From the NCBI GenBank assembly GCA_905373665.1, contig CAJPTV010000021.1, forward strand, positions 1 through 22,868: a stretch of DNA of 22,868 bases, read 5' to 3'. This stretch comes from Bacteroidia bacterium (lineage in GTDB: Bacteria > Bacteroidota > Bacteroidia > Bacteroidales > CAJPTX01). A program made the translations under genes and the position numbers. Positions 15,987 through 22,868 of the stretch are shown here, piece by piece. The notes under the pieces were generated by a model. The model searched no databases. It was not told the origin of the DNA and saw only the letters and a list, made by a program, of their open reading frames with translations. Every line of letters begins with the position of its first letter. Positions within the stretch are counted from its first letter, which is position 1.

Positions 15987-17012
15987 TCAGAGCAATTCTG
16001 CGAGGCGATCAATGTGATCAAAAGGAGTATACCAACTCGTAGCAAAGCGCGTCACAAAAGAATCTTCCCCCACACGCCCCCACTTCTCGAAACGAACATC
16101 TCGTGACAAGGTTTCGATTTGTGACTGTGTCAATATAGGGAATTGTTGATTTGTAGGAGATTCTACAAAAAAGGACATACCTTTCTCGCAAAAGAGCCGC
16201 CTCAAACGTAATGCCGCCTCTATCGCATGACGGCTGATTTTCATATACAAATCGTCAGTAAAAAGAGTATCGAACTGTATCCCAAGCAAACGCCCCTTGG
16301 CTAATAACGCCCCATGCTGCTTTATGATGGTAAAAAGATGCCGAGGCACACCCCCTTGAGGAAAGACAACAGCCTCTCCACATAACGCCCCAATTTTCGT
16401 TCCCCCGATATAAAAAACATCACATAGCTGCGCCAAATCATGTAACGTAATATCTGACGCAGGACTCGCCAAACCATAACCCAAGCGAGCTCCATCAACA
16501 AAGAACTTCAAAGAGTAACGCTTACATAAAGTATAAAGCGCTTCCAATTCCTCTCTCGTGTAAAGAGTTCCCCACTCCGTGGGATAGGATATATAAACAC
16601 ACCCAGGTTGCACCATGTGCTCAGATGTCGAGTCTTGATAAAACTCCTCCAGATAGCGCTGCAACACATCACTGCGCAACTTACCATCCTCAGCAGGGAG
16701 CGTTATGACCTTATGCCCAAAAAGCTCAATTGCCCCTCCCTCATGTACGGCAATATGCCCACTTTCCGCCGCGATTACACCAGCATAGTGAGGCAACAAA
16801 GCATCGATTACCGTAGCATTCGTTTGCGTTCCCCCCGTCAGTAAATAAACGTCAGAACTCTTACACCCCACAGCATCGGCTATACGCTCCTTAGCAGAAG
16901 AGGTATAACAATCCTCTCCATACCCACTCAGTTGCTCGAAGTTCGTTTCACTTAAACGGCGAAGAATCTCTGGATGTGCACCTTCGGTATAGTCACAAGT
17001 AAAAGATATCAT
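15987..17012 (-). CDS. ltaE: Low-specificity threonine aldolase (beta-eliminating lyase family)
   Basis: 341 residues, a full-length fold type I PLP enzyme. The PLP-binding lysine is K206 in 'YIGGTKIGALCGEA', the aspartate that holds the pyridine nitrogen is D173 in 'FVDGARLGYGL', and H86 in 'AAESGHIAVHEGGA' is the stacking residue. It cleaves L-threonine or L-allo-threonine to glycine and acetaldehyde. The family also includes tyrosine phenol-lyase relatives, but length and motifs favour threonine aldolase. It begins 14 bp after clpX, so it is the last gene of an M23-clpX-ltaE unit; the metabolic reason for that grouping is not evident. Confidence 0.92.
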   Translation of the reverse strand: MISFTCDYTEGAHPEILRRLSETNFEQLSGYGEDCYTSSAKERIADAVGCKSSDVYLLTGGTQTNATVIDALLPHYAGVIAAESGHIAVHEGGAIELFGHKVITLPAEDGKLRSDVLQRYLEEFYQDSTSEHMVQPGCVYISYPTEWGTLYTREELEALYTLCKRYSLKFFVDGARLGYGLASPASDITLHDLAQLCDVFYIGGTKIGALCGEAVVFPQGGVPRHLFTIIKQHGALLAKGRLLGIQFDTLFTDDLYMKISRHAIEAALRLRRLFCEKGMSFFVESPTNQQFPILTQSQIETLSRDVRFEKWGRVGEDSFVTRFATSWYTPFDHIDRLAELL

Positions 17013-17026
17013 ACAACACTTCTACG

Positions 17027-18286
17027 CTAAAAGTTCCGCTCAAGCTGCTCTCGTGCGTAAGATTCTGTCACATGCAATGTCGTTTCTCCACTCTGCGGCA
17101 AAGCATACATTCCCTCCATGAATATAGCCTCACAGAGTGAACGCAACCCACGCGCCCCAAGCTTAAATTCGATAGCCTTATCTACAATGAAATCTAAGAC
17201 CTCCTCGTCAACGACGAGACGAATACCGTCGATCCGAAAAAGCTCTTCATACTGCCGCATAATCGCATTTTCGGGTTTCGTCAAAATATCTCGTAAAGCA
17301 GCTCGATCCAAAGGCTCTAAATTCGCAATGATAGGCAAACGCCCTACCAATTCGGGGATCAACCCAAATGCTCGCAAATCCTGAGGTGCAAGATACTGTA
17401 AAAGATTATCCCCTTGCCTTTTCTTCTTTTCTTCAGTTCTATAGCCTATAAACTGACGGTTCATACGGTTGGCGATAAGCCGATCTATTCCCTCAAACGC
17501 ACCACCGCAAATAAACAGGATATCCCGCGTATTGACCTTTATCATTTTTTGTTCCGGATGCTTCCGTCCTCCCTGAGGAGGTACATTCACGTCCGTTCCT
17601 TCAAGGATCTTCAAAAGCGCCTGTTGCACCCCCTCGCCGGAAACATCTCGCGTAATAGAGGGATTATCCCCCTTACGCCCGATCTTATCAATCTCGTCGA
17701 TAAAGATGATGCCATGCTCCGCAGCACTCACATCATAATCCGCCACCTGCAACAAACGCGTCAGAATGCTCTCTACATCTTCTCCGACATACCCTGCTTG
17801 GGTAAACACTGTAGCATCCACAAGAGTGAAAGGAACCTTTAACATACGCGCTATCGTACTCGCTAAAAGCGTCTTTCCCACCCCCGTAGGACCTACAAAA
17901 AGGACATTACTTTTCTCAATTTCAACCGAGCTCTTCGGCTGCTGCGATTTTTTACCCTTTGTCGTTTTCTTACGCTCTTCTTCCCTAGAAAGAAGACGTT
18001 TATAGTGATTGTAAACTGCAACAGACAGATAGCGTTTGGCTCTTTCTTGACCAATCACATAACGATCTAATGCCTCCTTCAAAGCAATAGGAGACATCAA
18101 CTCTTCTTTATCAATCCCCAAATGAAAAGGCGTTGACTCTGTTTCCTGACGCGCAAGAAGAAAGGAGTTAATCTGCGCTACACACTCTGAGCACACACAG
18201 CCTATTGTACCGCGAATCAATGTACATTCATCTTTTCCACGACCACAAATAGAACAAACACTGTAGTTAGTCTCTTTTTCCTTCAT
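17027..18286 (-). CDS. clpX: ATP-dependent Clp protease ATP-binding subunit ClpX
   Basis: 419 residues. The N-terminal zinc-binding domain has C11-x2-C14 and C32-x2-C35. The AAA+ core has Walker A 'GPTGVGKT' (132-139), Walker B 'IIFIDEID' (193-200), the pore loop 'GYVGED' (165-170) and sensor 2 'GARGLRS'. It unfolds substrates for ClpP as a hexamer. The ClpP-binding loop, usually I-G-F, here reads I280-G-Y282. The gene starts inside the end of the M23 gene, overlapping it by 20 bp in another frame, so it is translationally coupled to it. clpP lies about 3.8 kb upstream on the same strand, separated by four other genes rather than adjacent as in E. coli. Confidence 0.97.
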   Translation of the reverse strand: MKEKETNYSVCSICGRGKDECTLIRGTIGCVCSECVAQINSFLLARQETESTPFHLGIDKEELMSPIALKEALDRYVIGQERAKRYLSVAVYNHYKRLLSREEERKKTTKGKKSQQPKSSVEIEKSNVLFVGPTGVGKTLLASTIARMLKVPFTLVDATVFTQAGYVGEDVESILTRLLQVADYDVSAAEHGIIFIDEIDKIGRKGDNPSITRDVSGEGVQQALLKILEGTDVNVPPQGGRKHPEQKMIKVNTRDILFICGGAFEGIDRLIANRMNRQFIGYRTEEKKKRQGDNLLQYLAPQDLRAFGLIPELVGRLPIIANLEPLDRAALRDILTKPENAIMRQYEELFRIDGIRLVVDEEVLDFIVDKAIEFKLGARGLRSLCEAIFMEGMYALPQSGETTLHVTESYAREQLERNF

Positions 18287-19544
18287 TTACCTTCAATACG
18301 TTATCAAAAAGCACGCGCAGGGTGCTATCCTGAAGGTGCATCTCATGTTTATAAGCGTCGCGCAAAGAGTCTGCTATTGGCACATCGCTCGGCGAATCTA
18401 ACGTCAAAGGGTTCACAGGCGTCCCATTTTTCCAAACACGGAAATCAAGATGCGGTCCTGTCGCATACCCCGTCATACCTACATAACCAATCACTTCCCC
18501 CTGCTGCACTCGCTTCCCAACCTGTAACCCCGCAGCATAGCGCGACAAATGTAAATACCCTGTGGTATAGACTCCATTATGGCGGATCTTGACCAAGTTT
18601 CCCCCTCCTTTATCATAAGCCTTTGCTATCACAACCCCGTCCCCAAGCGCCATAACAGGCGTCCCTTGTGGTGCTGCATAATCCACCCCCGTATGAGCCT
18701 TTACCACCTTCAAGATAGGATGCATACGCGCATAAGAGAAATGGGAGGAGATACGCGTAAAGGAGAGTGGAGCCTTCAAAAAAGCACGACGTAGACTATT
18801 ACCCTGTGCATCCCAATAACTTAACACAGAGTCTTGTTGAAAACTATAGCCTTTAATCGTATCCTGATTGTGTATATAATACGCCGTCAATACGCGCCCC
18901 ACACCGATTTCCACTCCTTCTACCGAACGTTTTTCATAAACTGCAAAAAACTCATCATTCGTAGCAAGAGCAAAAAAATCGACTGTCCACGCAAAAAGGT
19001 CAGACAAACGCAATGCTAACTCTGTTGGAGCACCCGCATCTCGCATAGCATTCCAAAGCGAGCTTGTTATCTGTGCATGCGCTCCTACAACATCGCAGCG
19101 CACCTCCAATGTATCAAAACGTATATTTGGCTCTTTTCCCGTGAAATCGACAAACAGATATTCTGTCGGCGTATGCGAATAAACCCAATACGAAACAGAA
19201 GAGTCGTTCTGACGGAAAAAATAAGTAGGACGCCCTGCACGAAAACGCTTTACACGGAAGACACTATCCACCAGCAATCCCAAACCACGTATACTTTCCC
19301 CATCTACTCCACAAGAACGCAGAAAATTCTCTAAAAACGAATTGGCGGGAAGCTTCACCGTATCAATTAGGTAATCTCCTAGAGGGACTCCATAACACTT
19401 CCCTACATAAGCAGAATCCTGCTCACAAGAGGGTGAAGTCAATGTTTCCTCGACAAGAGGCGCTGTCCCCTGCTGCTCTTGACAACCCAAAAGCAACACA
19501 GAGAGCCCAAACGCTAGAAGAAGAATTCGCAGATGGTAAGGCAT
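18267..19544 (-). CDS. M23-family (LytM-type) peptidase lipoprotein with a changed active-site motif
   Basis: 425 residues. Signal peptide with lipobox L-L-G-C (C21), so membrane anchored. Residues about 50-260 are the N-terminal region typical of Bacteroidetes M23 proteins. The LytM domain (about 270-385) has 'HTGVDYA' with zinc ligands H284 and D288, 'YLHLSRY' with H332, and 'GPHLDFRV' (363-370). The last should read H-x-H: the first His (H365) is kept, but the second, a zinc ligand in LytM, is Asp367. Asp can bind zinc, so this may be an active variant or an inactive activator. It probably acts on peptidoglycan cross-links or activates an amidase. First gene of M23-clpX-ltaE, with a promoter match almost abutting its ATG. 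Confidence 0.9.
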   Translation of the reverse strand: MPYHLRILLLAFGLSVLLLGCQEQQGTAPLVEETLTSPSCEQDSAYVGKCYGVPLGDYLIDTVKLPANSFLENFLRSCGVDGESIRGLGLLVDSVFRVKRFRAGRPTYFFRQNDSSVSYWVYSHTPTEYLFVDFTGKEPNIRFDTLEVRCDVVGAHAQITSSLWNAMRDAGAPTELALRLSDLFAWTVDFFALATNDEFFAVYEKRSVEGVEIGVGRVLTAYYIHNQDTIKGYSFQQDSVLSYWDAQGNSLRRAFLKAPLSFTRISSHFSYARMHPILKVVKAHTGVDYAAPQGTPVMALGDGVVIAKAYDKGGGNLVKIRHNGVYTTGYLHLSRYAAGLQVGKRVQQGEVIGYVGMTGYATGPHLDFRVWKNGTPVNPLTLDSPSDVPIADSLRDAYKHEMHLQDSTLRVLFDNVLKVNEGKRD

Positions 19545-19552
19545 AGCAGGAA

Positions 19553-19560
19553 CAAAGGTA
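19553..19560 (-). promoter_or_regulatory. -7 promoter element almost abutting the M23 gene
   Basis: The minus strand reads TACCTTTG, a full TAnnTTTG match, with only 8 nt between it and the ATG at 19544. A start 5 to 8 nt downstream would give a leader of 0 to 3 nt. No good -33 box is seen. There is no Shine-Dalgarno sequence. Confidence 0.45.
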
Positions 19561-19619
19561 CAAAAAGCATCCTAAAATAGACGACAGAAAGGAATATCCC
19601 GACCGATATTTCTCGCCTA

Positions 19620-20108
19620 CTATCCTTTTTTATCCAAAAGAGAAGCAAACAAATCTTCGTTGCGCTTCCAAATCAGCTTCTTTCCAAAACCTAAACGGTT
19701 ATCTGTGAACTTGAAATAAGTCACATCCAGCTGCCACAAATTGAGCTCCATCAGATTCGCAACAGGAAAGCGCTTACAGTAAGCCCTTTGAGCTTCCTTT
19801 TCTAAGGAAGCCAATAACTGAAAAACCGAGCCCTGAATCTGCAACCCTCGCAAAGTTCCCACTACGCTACTCTCCAGAACAATACTCGCCGCAACGTACG
19901 AGTTATGGCAAACCTGCCGCATATGCTTAGTATCTGGCGAAGAAGAAAAGATAAAGCATTGTTGTTCTGGTAAAAAGACATAAAAACAATGCGCGCTCCA
20001 AACCTCTTCATTTACCGATGTACTCAGAGTTAAGACATGATGTTCATCGATAAAACGCTGGATTGGCACGGGAATCCTTCCCCCCACTAATGTTTCGGCA
20101 CTACTCAT
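19620..20108 (-). CDS. Pyridoxamine 5'-phosphate oxidase-like flavin-binding protein (YhbP-like)
   Basis: 162 residues forming a split-barrel FMN-binding fold. 'FIDEHHVLTLSTSVNEEVWSAHCFY' (19-43), 'CFIFSSSPDTKHMRQV' (51-66) and the helix-strand end 'LWQLDVTYFKFTDNRLGFGKK' match the pyridoxamine 5'-phosphate oxidase-like family, nearest in feel to E. coli YhbP. True PNPOx substrate residues cannot be confirmed, so the reaction is unknown; such proteins often bind flavin or heme. Its start overlaps the phosphatase gene by 8 bp, so the two are co-translated. The final gene of the rightmost minus-strand block; no terminator was found in the 75-bp gap that follows it. Confidence 0.83.
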   Translation of the reverse strand: MSSAETLVGGRIPVPIQRFIDEHHVLTLSTSVNEEVWSAHCFYVFLPEQQCFIFSSSPDTKHMRQVCHNSYVAASIVLESSVVGTLRGLQIQGSVFQLLASLEKEAQRAYCKRFPVANLMELNLWQLDVTYFKFTDNRLGFGKKLIWKRNEDLFASLLDKKG

Positions 20109-21384
20109 CCTCGTTCGGAGAGAATTTCAAAGCAACAATAGAGATATCATCAAACGTTTCTCGCAAACCGAGAAATTCTTCATGATCCATGCGTGCCACA
20201 ACAGCATCTACCAAAGCTCGCGGGTCACGGTACAATTGAATAAAATTTTCTAAAAAGTCAATTCCAGACTTCTCCTTCCCAGCCACACGCCACTCAGAGA
20301 CCCCATCAGTATAGCAGAACAACATCGTATCATCCGTCATCTCCACTCGCGAGACTTCGAAATCAGACAAGACGTCCACCATAGCCAAAGCCGTAGTAGA
20401 AGAGGTCAGAAGCTTCATTTCGCCGCTCCGCATATTGTATAACAACGGCGCATTATGCCCCATATTCACATACTCTAGGAGCTTCGTACGACGATTGTAG
20501 CGTCCAATAAAAGTGGTTATAAAAGCACTAGACTCTTGTGCGACATCAAGCATTAAATCATTAAGCTTCCGCACAATTGTATCCAATGGGACACCCGAAA
20601 GAGACTGTGCCTTAAAATGCGCCTTATAATTAGCTGTGATCAACGCCGCAGGAATCCCCTTTCCCGAGACGTCCGAGACACAGAACATAAGTTCCTCATC
20701 GTTAAGCACCAAGAGGTCGAAGAAATCCCCCCCCACCTCATAAAACGGACGATAGAGAGTAGCTATTTTTACTCCTCGAAGTTTGGGCAACCGATCTGGA
20801 CGAATGACGAGAGAACGCTGCAAACTTGACGCTAATTCAAGTTGGGTGCGCATCTCCTTCTCGCGATTCTGACGTTCTATCTCATACCAGTTACGTAAAC
20901 CGATATACGAAAGGTAGGTTAACGTCTGCGCAAAGGTAAGATGAATGATAATCGGACTCACGCCACGCACACGATCATTCGTATCCCCCAAGAGAACAAA
21001 CGCTTGGCGCTCATTCCCCTGCACCACGGGGATAATAAGATCAATCTCCCTTAAGCCCACCGAGGTATTACTGCTTACAATCGTAGTACGAGTGAAAGGA
21101 TAGAGATCTCGCTCTACATCCAAGGCAGCAATATCTTCTCTAGCACAATTCACATTGAGGAGAAGCTCCCACTTCTCCTCAATGCGAAAGAAATACAAGA
21201 TCCGGTTAATTCCCAAATCCTCTTCGAGGATCTTGTTAAAGCGTTGTAGTAAAACACTAGGGGCATTATCCGTACCGAAATCGGAGGTATAATCTAATAG
21301 CGCCTTCAACTTCAGCAAGTTGAGCTTAAGTCGTTCATCCTGATTATTCGAACGCCCTGCGTTTCGACCAACTAAGACAGACAT
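20101..21384 (-). CDS. GAF-like sensor with C-terminal SpoIIE-type PP2C phosphatase
   Basis: 427 residues, no signal peptide or membrane segment. Residues about 35-165 look like a GAF-like sensor domain, followed by a short helical linker (about 168-195, 'YEIERQNREKEMRTQLELASSLQRSL') and a SpoIIE/RsbU PP2C domain (about 208-425). Metal-binding Asp are D220 in 'EVGGDFFD', D238 in 'VSDVSGKG' and the Asp pair in 'TFDDISIVAL' near the C-terminus. It should dephosphorylate a Ser/Thr-phosphorylated partner, in other bacteria an anti-anti-sigma factor. No STAS or RsbW-like partner is nearby. Lies 44 bp after efp and overlaps the PNPOx-like gene. The sensed ligand is unknown. Confidence 0.9.
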   Translation of the reverse strand: MSVLVGRNAGRSNNQDERLKLNLLKLKALLDYTSDFGTDNAPSVLLQRFNKILEEDLGINRILYFFRIEEKWELLLNVNCAREDIAALDVERDLYPFTRTTIVSSNTSVGLREIDLIIPVVQGNERQAFVLLGDTNDRVRGVSPIIIHLTFAQTLTYLSYIGLRNWYEIERQNREKEMRTQLELASSLQRSLVIRPDRLPKLRGVKIATLYRPFYEVGGDFFDLLVLNDEELMFCVSDVSGKGIPAALITANYKAHFKAQSLSGVPLDTIVRKLNDLMLDVAQESSAFITTFIGRYNRRTKLLEYVNMGHNAPLLYNMRSGEMKLLTSSTTALAMVDVLSDFEVSRVEMTDDTMLFCYTDGVSEWRVAGKEKSGIDFLENFIQLYRDPRALVDAVVARMDHEEFLGLRETFDDISIVALKFSPNEDE

Positions 21385-21428
21385 GACGCTACTTGGCTAC
21401 ACCCCTCTAAGCTAAAAAGCTCCTATAC

Positions 21429-21998
21429 CTAGGATTTCACACGCTCCGAATACTCACGAGTACGGGTATCGACGCGAATCTTCTCTCCCGAGGTAATGAA
21501 TAACGGCACATTAACGATTGCTCCCGTCTCTAACTCTGCCTGCTTTAATGCCGTAGAAGAGGCCGTATCCCCCTTAACACCAGGTTCGGTATAGGTAATT
21601 TCCAATTCCACAAAAGGAGGTAGTTCGCAAGTAAGCACTCGCTCTTCATCTGCATGCACAAGCACTTCACACACCTGTCCCTCTTTCAGGAGGTCATTAT
21701 TTTCCACCAAATCTGGGTTAATATAAATCTCTTCAAAGGTTTCTACGTGCATGAAATGCAACCCGAGGTCATCCTTATAAAGATACTGGTAGGGACGAGT
21801 TTCTACTCGCACTGGGTTAATCTTAACCCCTGCGTTAAACGTATTCTCCAAGGTGCGACCATTCTCCAAATTCTTAAGCTTGGTACGCACAAAAGCCCCT
21901 CCTTTACCTGGTTTTACGTGTTGGAATTGTACAATCACATAGAGTTTCCCATTGAACTCTATACACATCCCATTGCGAAAATCCGCCGTTGTAGCCAT
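21429..21998 (-). CDS. efp: Elongation factor P
   Basis: 189 residues in the three beta-domains of EF-P. The loop reaching the peptidyl-transferase centre is 'VKPGKGGAFVR', with the tip lysine K32 in the position that is beta-lysylated or otherwise modified in other bacteria. The middle OB domain (about 66-130) and C-terminal OB domain (about 131-189, with 'PLFITSGEKIRVDTRTREYSERV') are complete. It relieves ribosome stalling at polyproline. No modification enzyme (EpmA, EpmB, YmfI or EarP) is in the window. Starts 51 bp after clpP with no obvious promoter or terminator between, so it may be co-transcribed. Confidence 0.97.
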   Translation of the reverse strand: MATTADFRNGMCIEFNGKLYVIVQFQHVKPGKGGAFVRTKLKNLENGRTLENTFNAGVKINPVRVETRPYQYLYKDDLGLHFMHVETFEEIYINPDLVENNDLLKEGQVCEVLVHADEERVLTCELPPFVELEITYTEPGVKGDTASSTALKQAELETGAIVNVPLFITSGEKIRVDTRTREYSERVKS

Positions 21999-22049
21999 CT
22001 AATCTTTAATCTTTTCAGATTTTACTTCCTCAAAAAACGAGCTCCAGCA

Positions 22050-22745
22050 TTACTGCCTTTGCTTTTTATCCATCACTTGATCAATCATACCATATTCTAC
22101 AGCCTCAGACGCCGACATCCAATAATCCCGATCTGTGTCTTGATGTACACGTTCAACTGACTGTCCCGTATGTTTAGCCAAGATCTCATTCAGTTCTGCA
22201 CGTGCCAATTTGATTTCTCGTGCTTCGATTTCGATATCCGAAGCCTGTCCACGCGCCCCACCAAGCGGCTGATGAATCATCACTCTTGCATGAGGCAACG
22301 CAGAGCGCTTCCCTGGCGTTCCAGCCGCCAACAACACAGCAGCCATCGAGGCAGCCATTCCTGTGCATATCGTAGCCACATCGGAGGTAAGGTACTGAAT
22401 CGTGTCATAGATCCCCAATCCTCCGTGCAGAACTCCCCCAGGCGAATTGATGTAGATATTGATATCTCTTCCCTCTTCGTTCTCCATGGACTCTAGAAAG
22501 AGCAACTGCGCCTGTATGATATTAGCCACATCGTCATCAATGGGAACCCCCAAGAAGATAATCCGATCCATCAAGAGACGCGAAAAGACATCCATTACCT
22601 GAACGTTCATCTGGCGCTCAATAACGACCTGCGGATTTATATAACTCGCCGATACCGATGCATAGCGATCTAAGGTCAGCGAGCTCAGCCCATGACTACT
22701 GCGAGCAAAACGCTGAAACTCTTTTCCGAAATCCTTCTCTTGCAT
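22050..22745 (-). CDS. clpP: ATP-dependent Clp protease proteolytic subunit ClpP
   Basis: 231 residues, longer at both ends than E. coli ClpP (207). The catalytic triad is complete: S133 in 'TGMAASMAA', H158 in 'VMIHQP' and D207 in 'TDRDYWMSA'. The strand 'INIYINSPGG' (95-104) forms the oxyanion and substrate groove. It assembles as two heptameric rings and degrades substrates delivered by ClpX or ClpC. It begins 42 bp after the gene that ends at 22788, which looks like trigger factor, so the common tig-clpP order is kept. clpX is on the same strand, four genes further on. Confidence 0.97.
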   Translation of the reverse strand: MQEKDFGKEFQRFARSSHGLSSLTLDRYASVSASYINPQVVIERQMNVQVMDVFSRLLMDRIIFLGVPIDDDVANIIQAQLLFLESMENEEGRDINIYINSPGGVLHGGLGIYDTIQYLTSDVATICTGMAASMAAVLLAAGTPGKRSALPHARVMIHQPLGGARGQASDIEIEAREIKLARAELNEILAKHTGQSVERVHQDTDRDYWMSASEAVEYGMIDQVMDKKQRQ

Positions 22746-22787
22746 GAAACAAAAATCCTACGAAGTACGGGACTCTCTATAGTTGAA

Positions 22788-22868
22788 TTATTGTGCAGTT
22801 TCTGACGAAGCACTTTTTTCAGCCTCTCCCGTCTCCTCTCCACCTTCCGCGTTCTGCTCCTTCTCTGC
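22788..22868 (-). CDS. tig: C-terminal end of a gene upstream of clpP, probably trigger factor
   Basis: Only the last 26 codons are in the window. They encode a Glu-rich, low-complexity tail ending ASSETAQ. Such an acidic tail is common at the end of Bacteroidetes trigger factor, and tig-clpP-clpX is a widespread gene order, so trigger factor (ribosome-associated chaperone and prolyl isomerase) is the likely identity. Nothing in the visible residues is diagnostic, so the name rests mainly on position. The body of the gene lies beyond base 22868. Confidence 0.55.
   Translation of the reverse strand, partial: AEKEQNAEGGEETGEAEKSASSETAQ

Noticed and set aside
15840..15990. Terminator after the threonine aldolase gene.
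   Set aside because: There is a run of eight T on the minus strand, but the only possible stem before it needs several wobble pairs.
21654..22160. 168-codon plus-strand open frame antisense to efp and clpP.
   Set aside because: It spans two well-supported genes in the opposite direction, with no recognisable protein features.
1..22868. CRISPR array, mobile element, phage, toxin-antitoxin or restriction genes.
   Set aside because: No repeat-spacer pattern, transposase, integrase, terminal repeats or defence protein families were found.

Overview
The window reads as chromosomal DNA from a member of the phylum Bacteroidota, order Bacteroidales, most like Porphyromonas or a close relative. This rests on gene families (a CarboxypepD_reg-fronted TonB receptor, a DUF5686 outer-membrane protein, a DUF4625 lipoprotein, a DUF4139 protein, type B L31) and on several upstream matches to the Bacteroidetes sigma-factor -7 element TAnnTTTG. 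One of these, before the tRNAs, has a TTTG box exactly 20 nt upstream. The genus is inference. Almost every gene is on the minus strand; the single plus-strand gene is the DUF5686 protein.

Layout, left to right. 1-424: a partial tRNA-Leu(UAA) and a complete tRNA-Gly(GCC), each minus, with a terminator between them, a strong promoter, and the terminator of the next operon. 435-1428: a greA-HIT operon with a terminator-like hairpin in the greA leader. 1479-2492: a lone family 2 glycosyltransferase. 2545-6773: a metal-themed block with a TonB-dependent receptor, a Fur-family (Zur-like) regulator and a very His-rich DUF4625 lipoprotein, with dyad sequences upstream of both the receptor and the regulator. 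6719-7118 has no gene: it holds an operator-like array, a roughly 60-bp tandem repeat, a GC-rich hairpin and the rpmE2 terminator. 7119-7438: ribosomal protein L31 type B. 7496-9967: the DUF5686 outer-membrane protein. 9987-11672: a SWIM zinc-finger protein. 11724-14073: serS-ruvC-queD with overlapping ends. 14127-15800: a DUF4139 envelope protein. 15987-19560: an M23 lipoprotein, clpX and a threonine aldolase. 19620-22868: trigger factor C-terminus, clpP, efp, a SpoIIE-type phosphatase and a PNPOx-like flavoprotein.

Functionally, the right third is a proteostasis and translation neighbourhood (trigger factor, ClpP, ClpX, EF-P) with envelope and signalling genes interleaved. The middle left is the most accessory part. 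The TonB receptor, regulator and His-rich lipoprotein look like one metal-uptake module, with zinc the best guess. No CRISPR array, transposase, integrase, phage gene or obvious defence system was seen. Most of the rest is ordinary housekeeping sequence.
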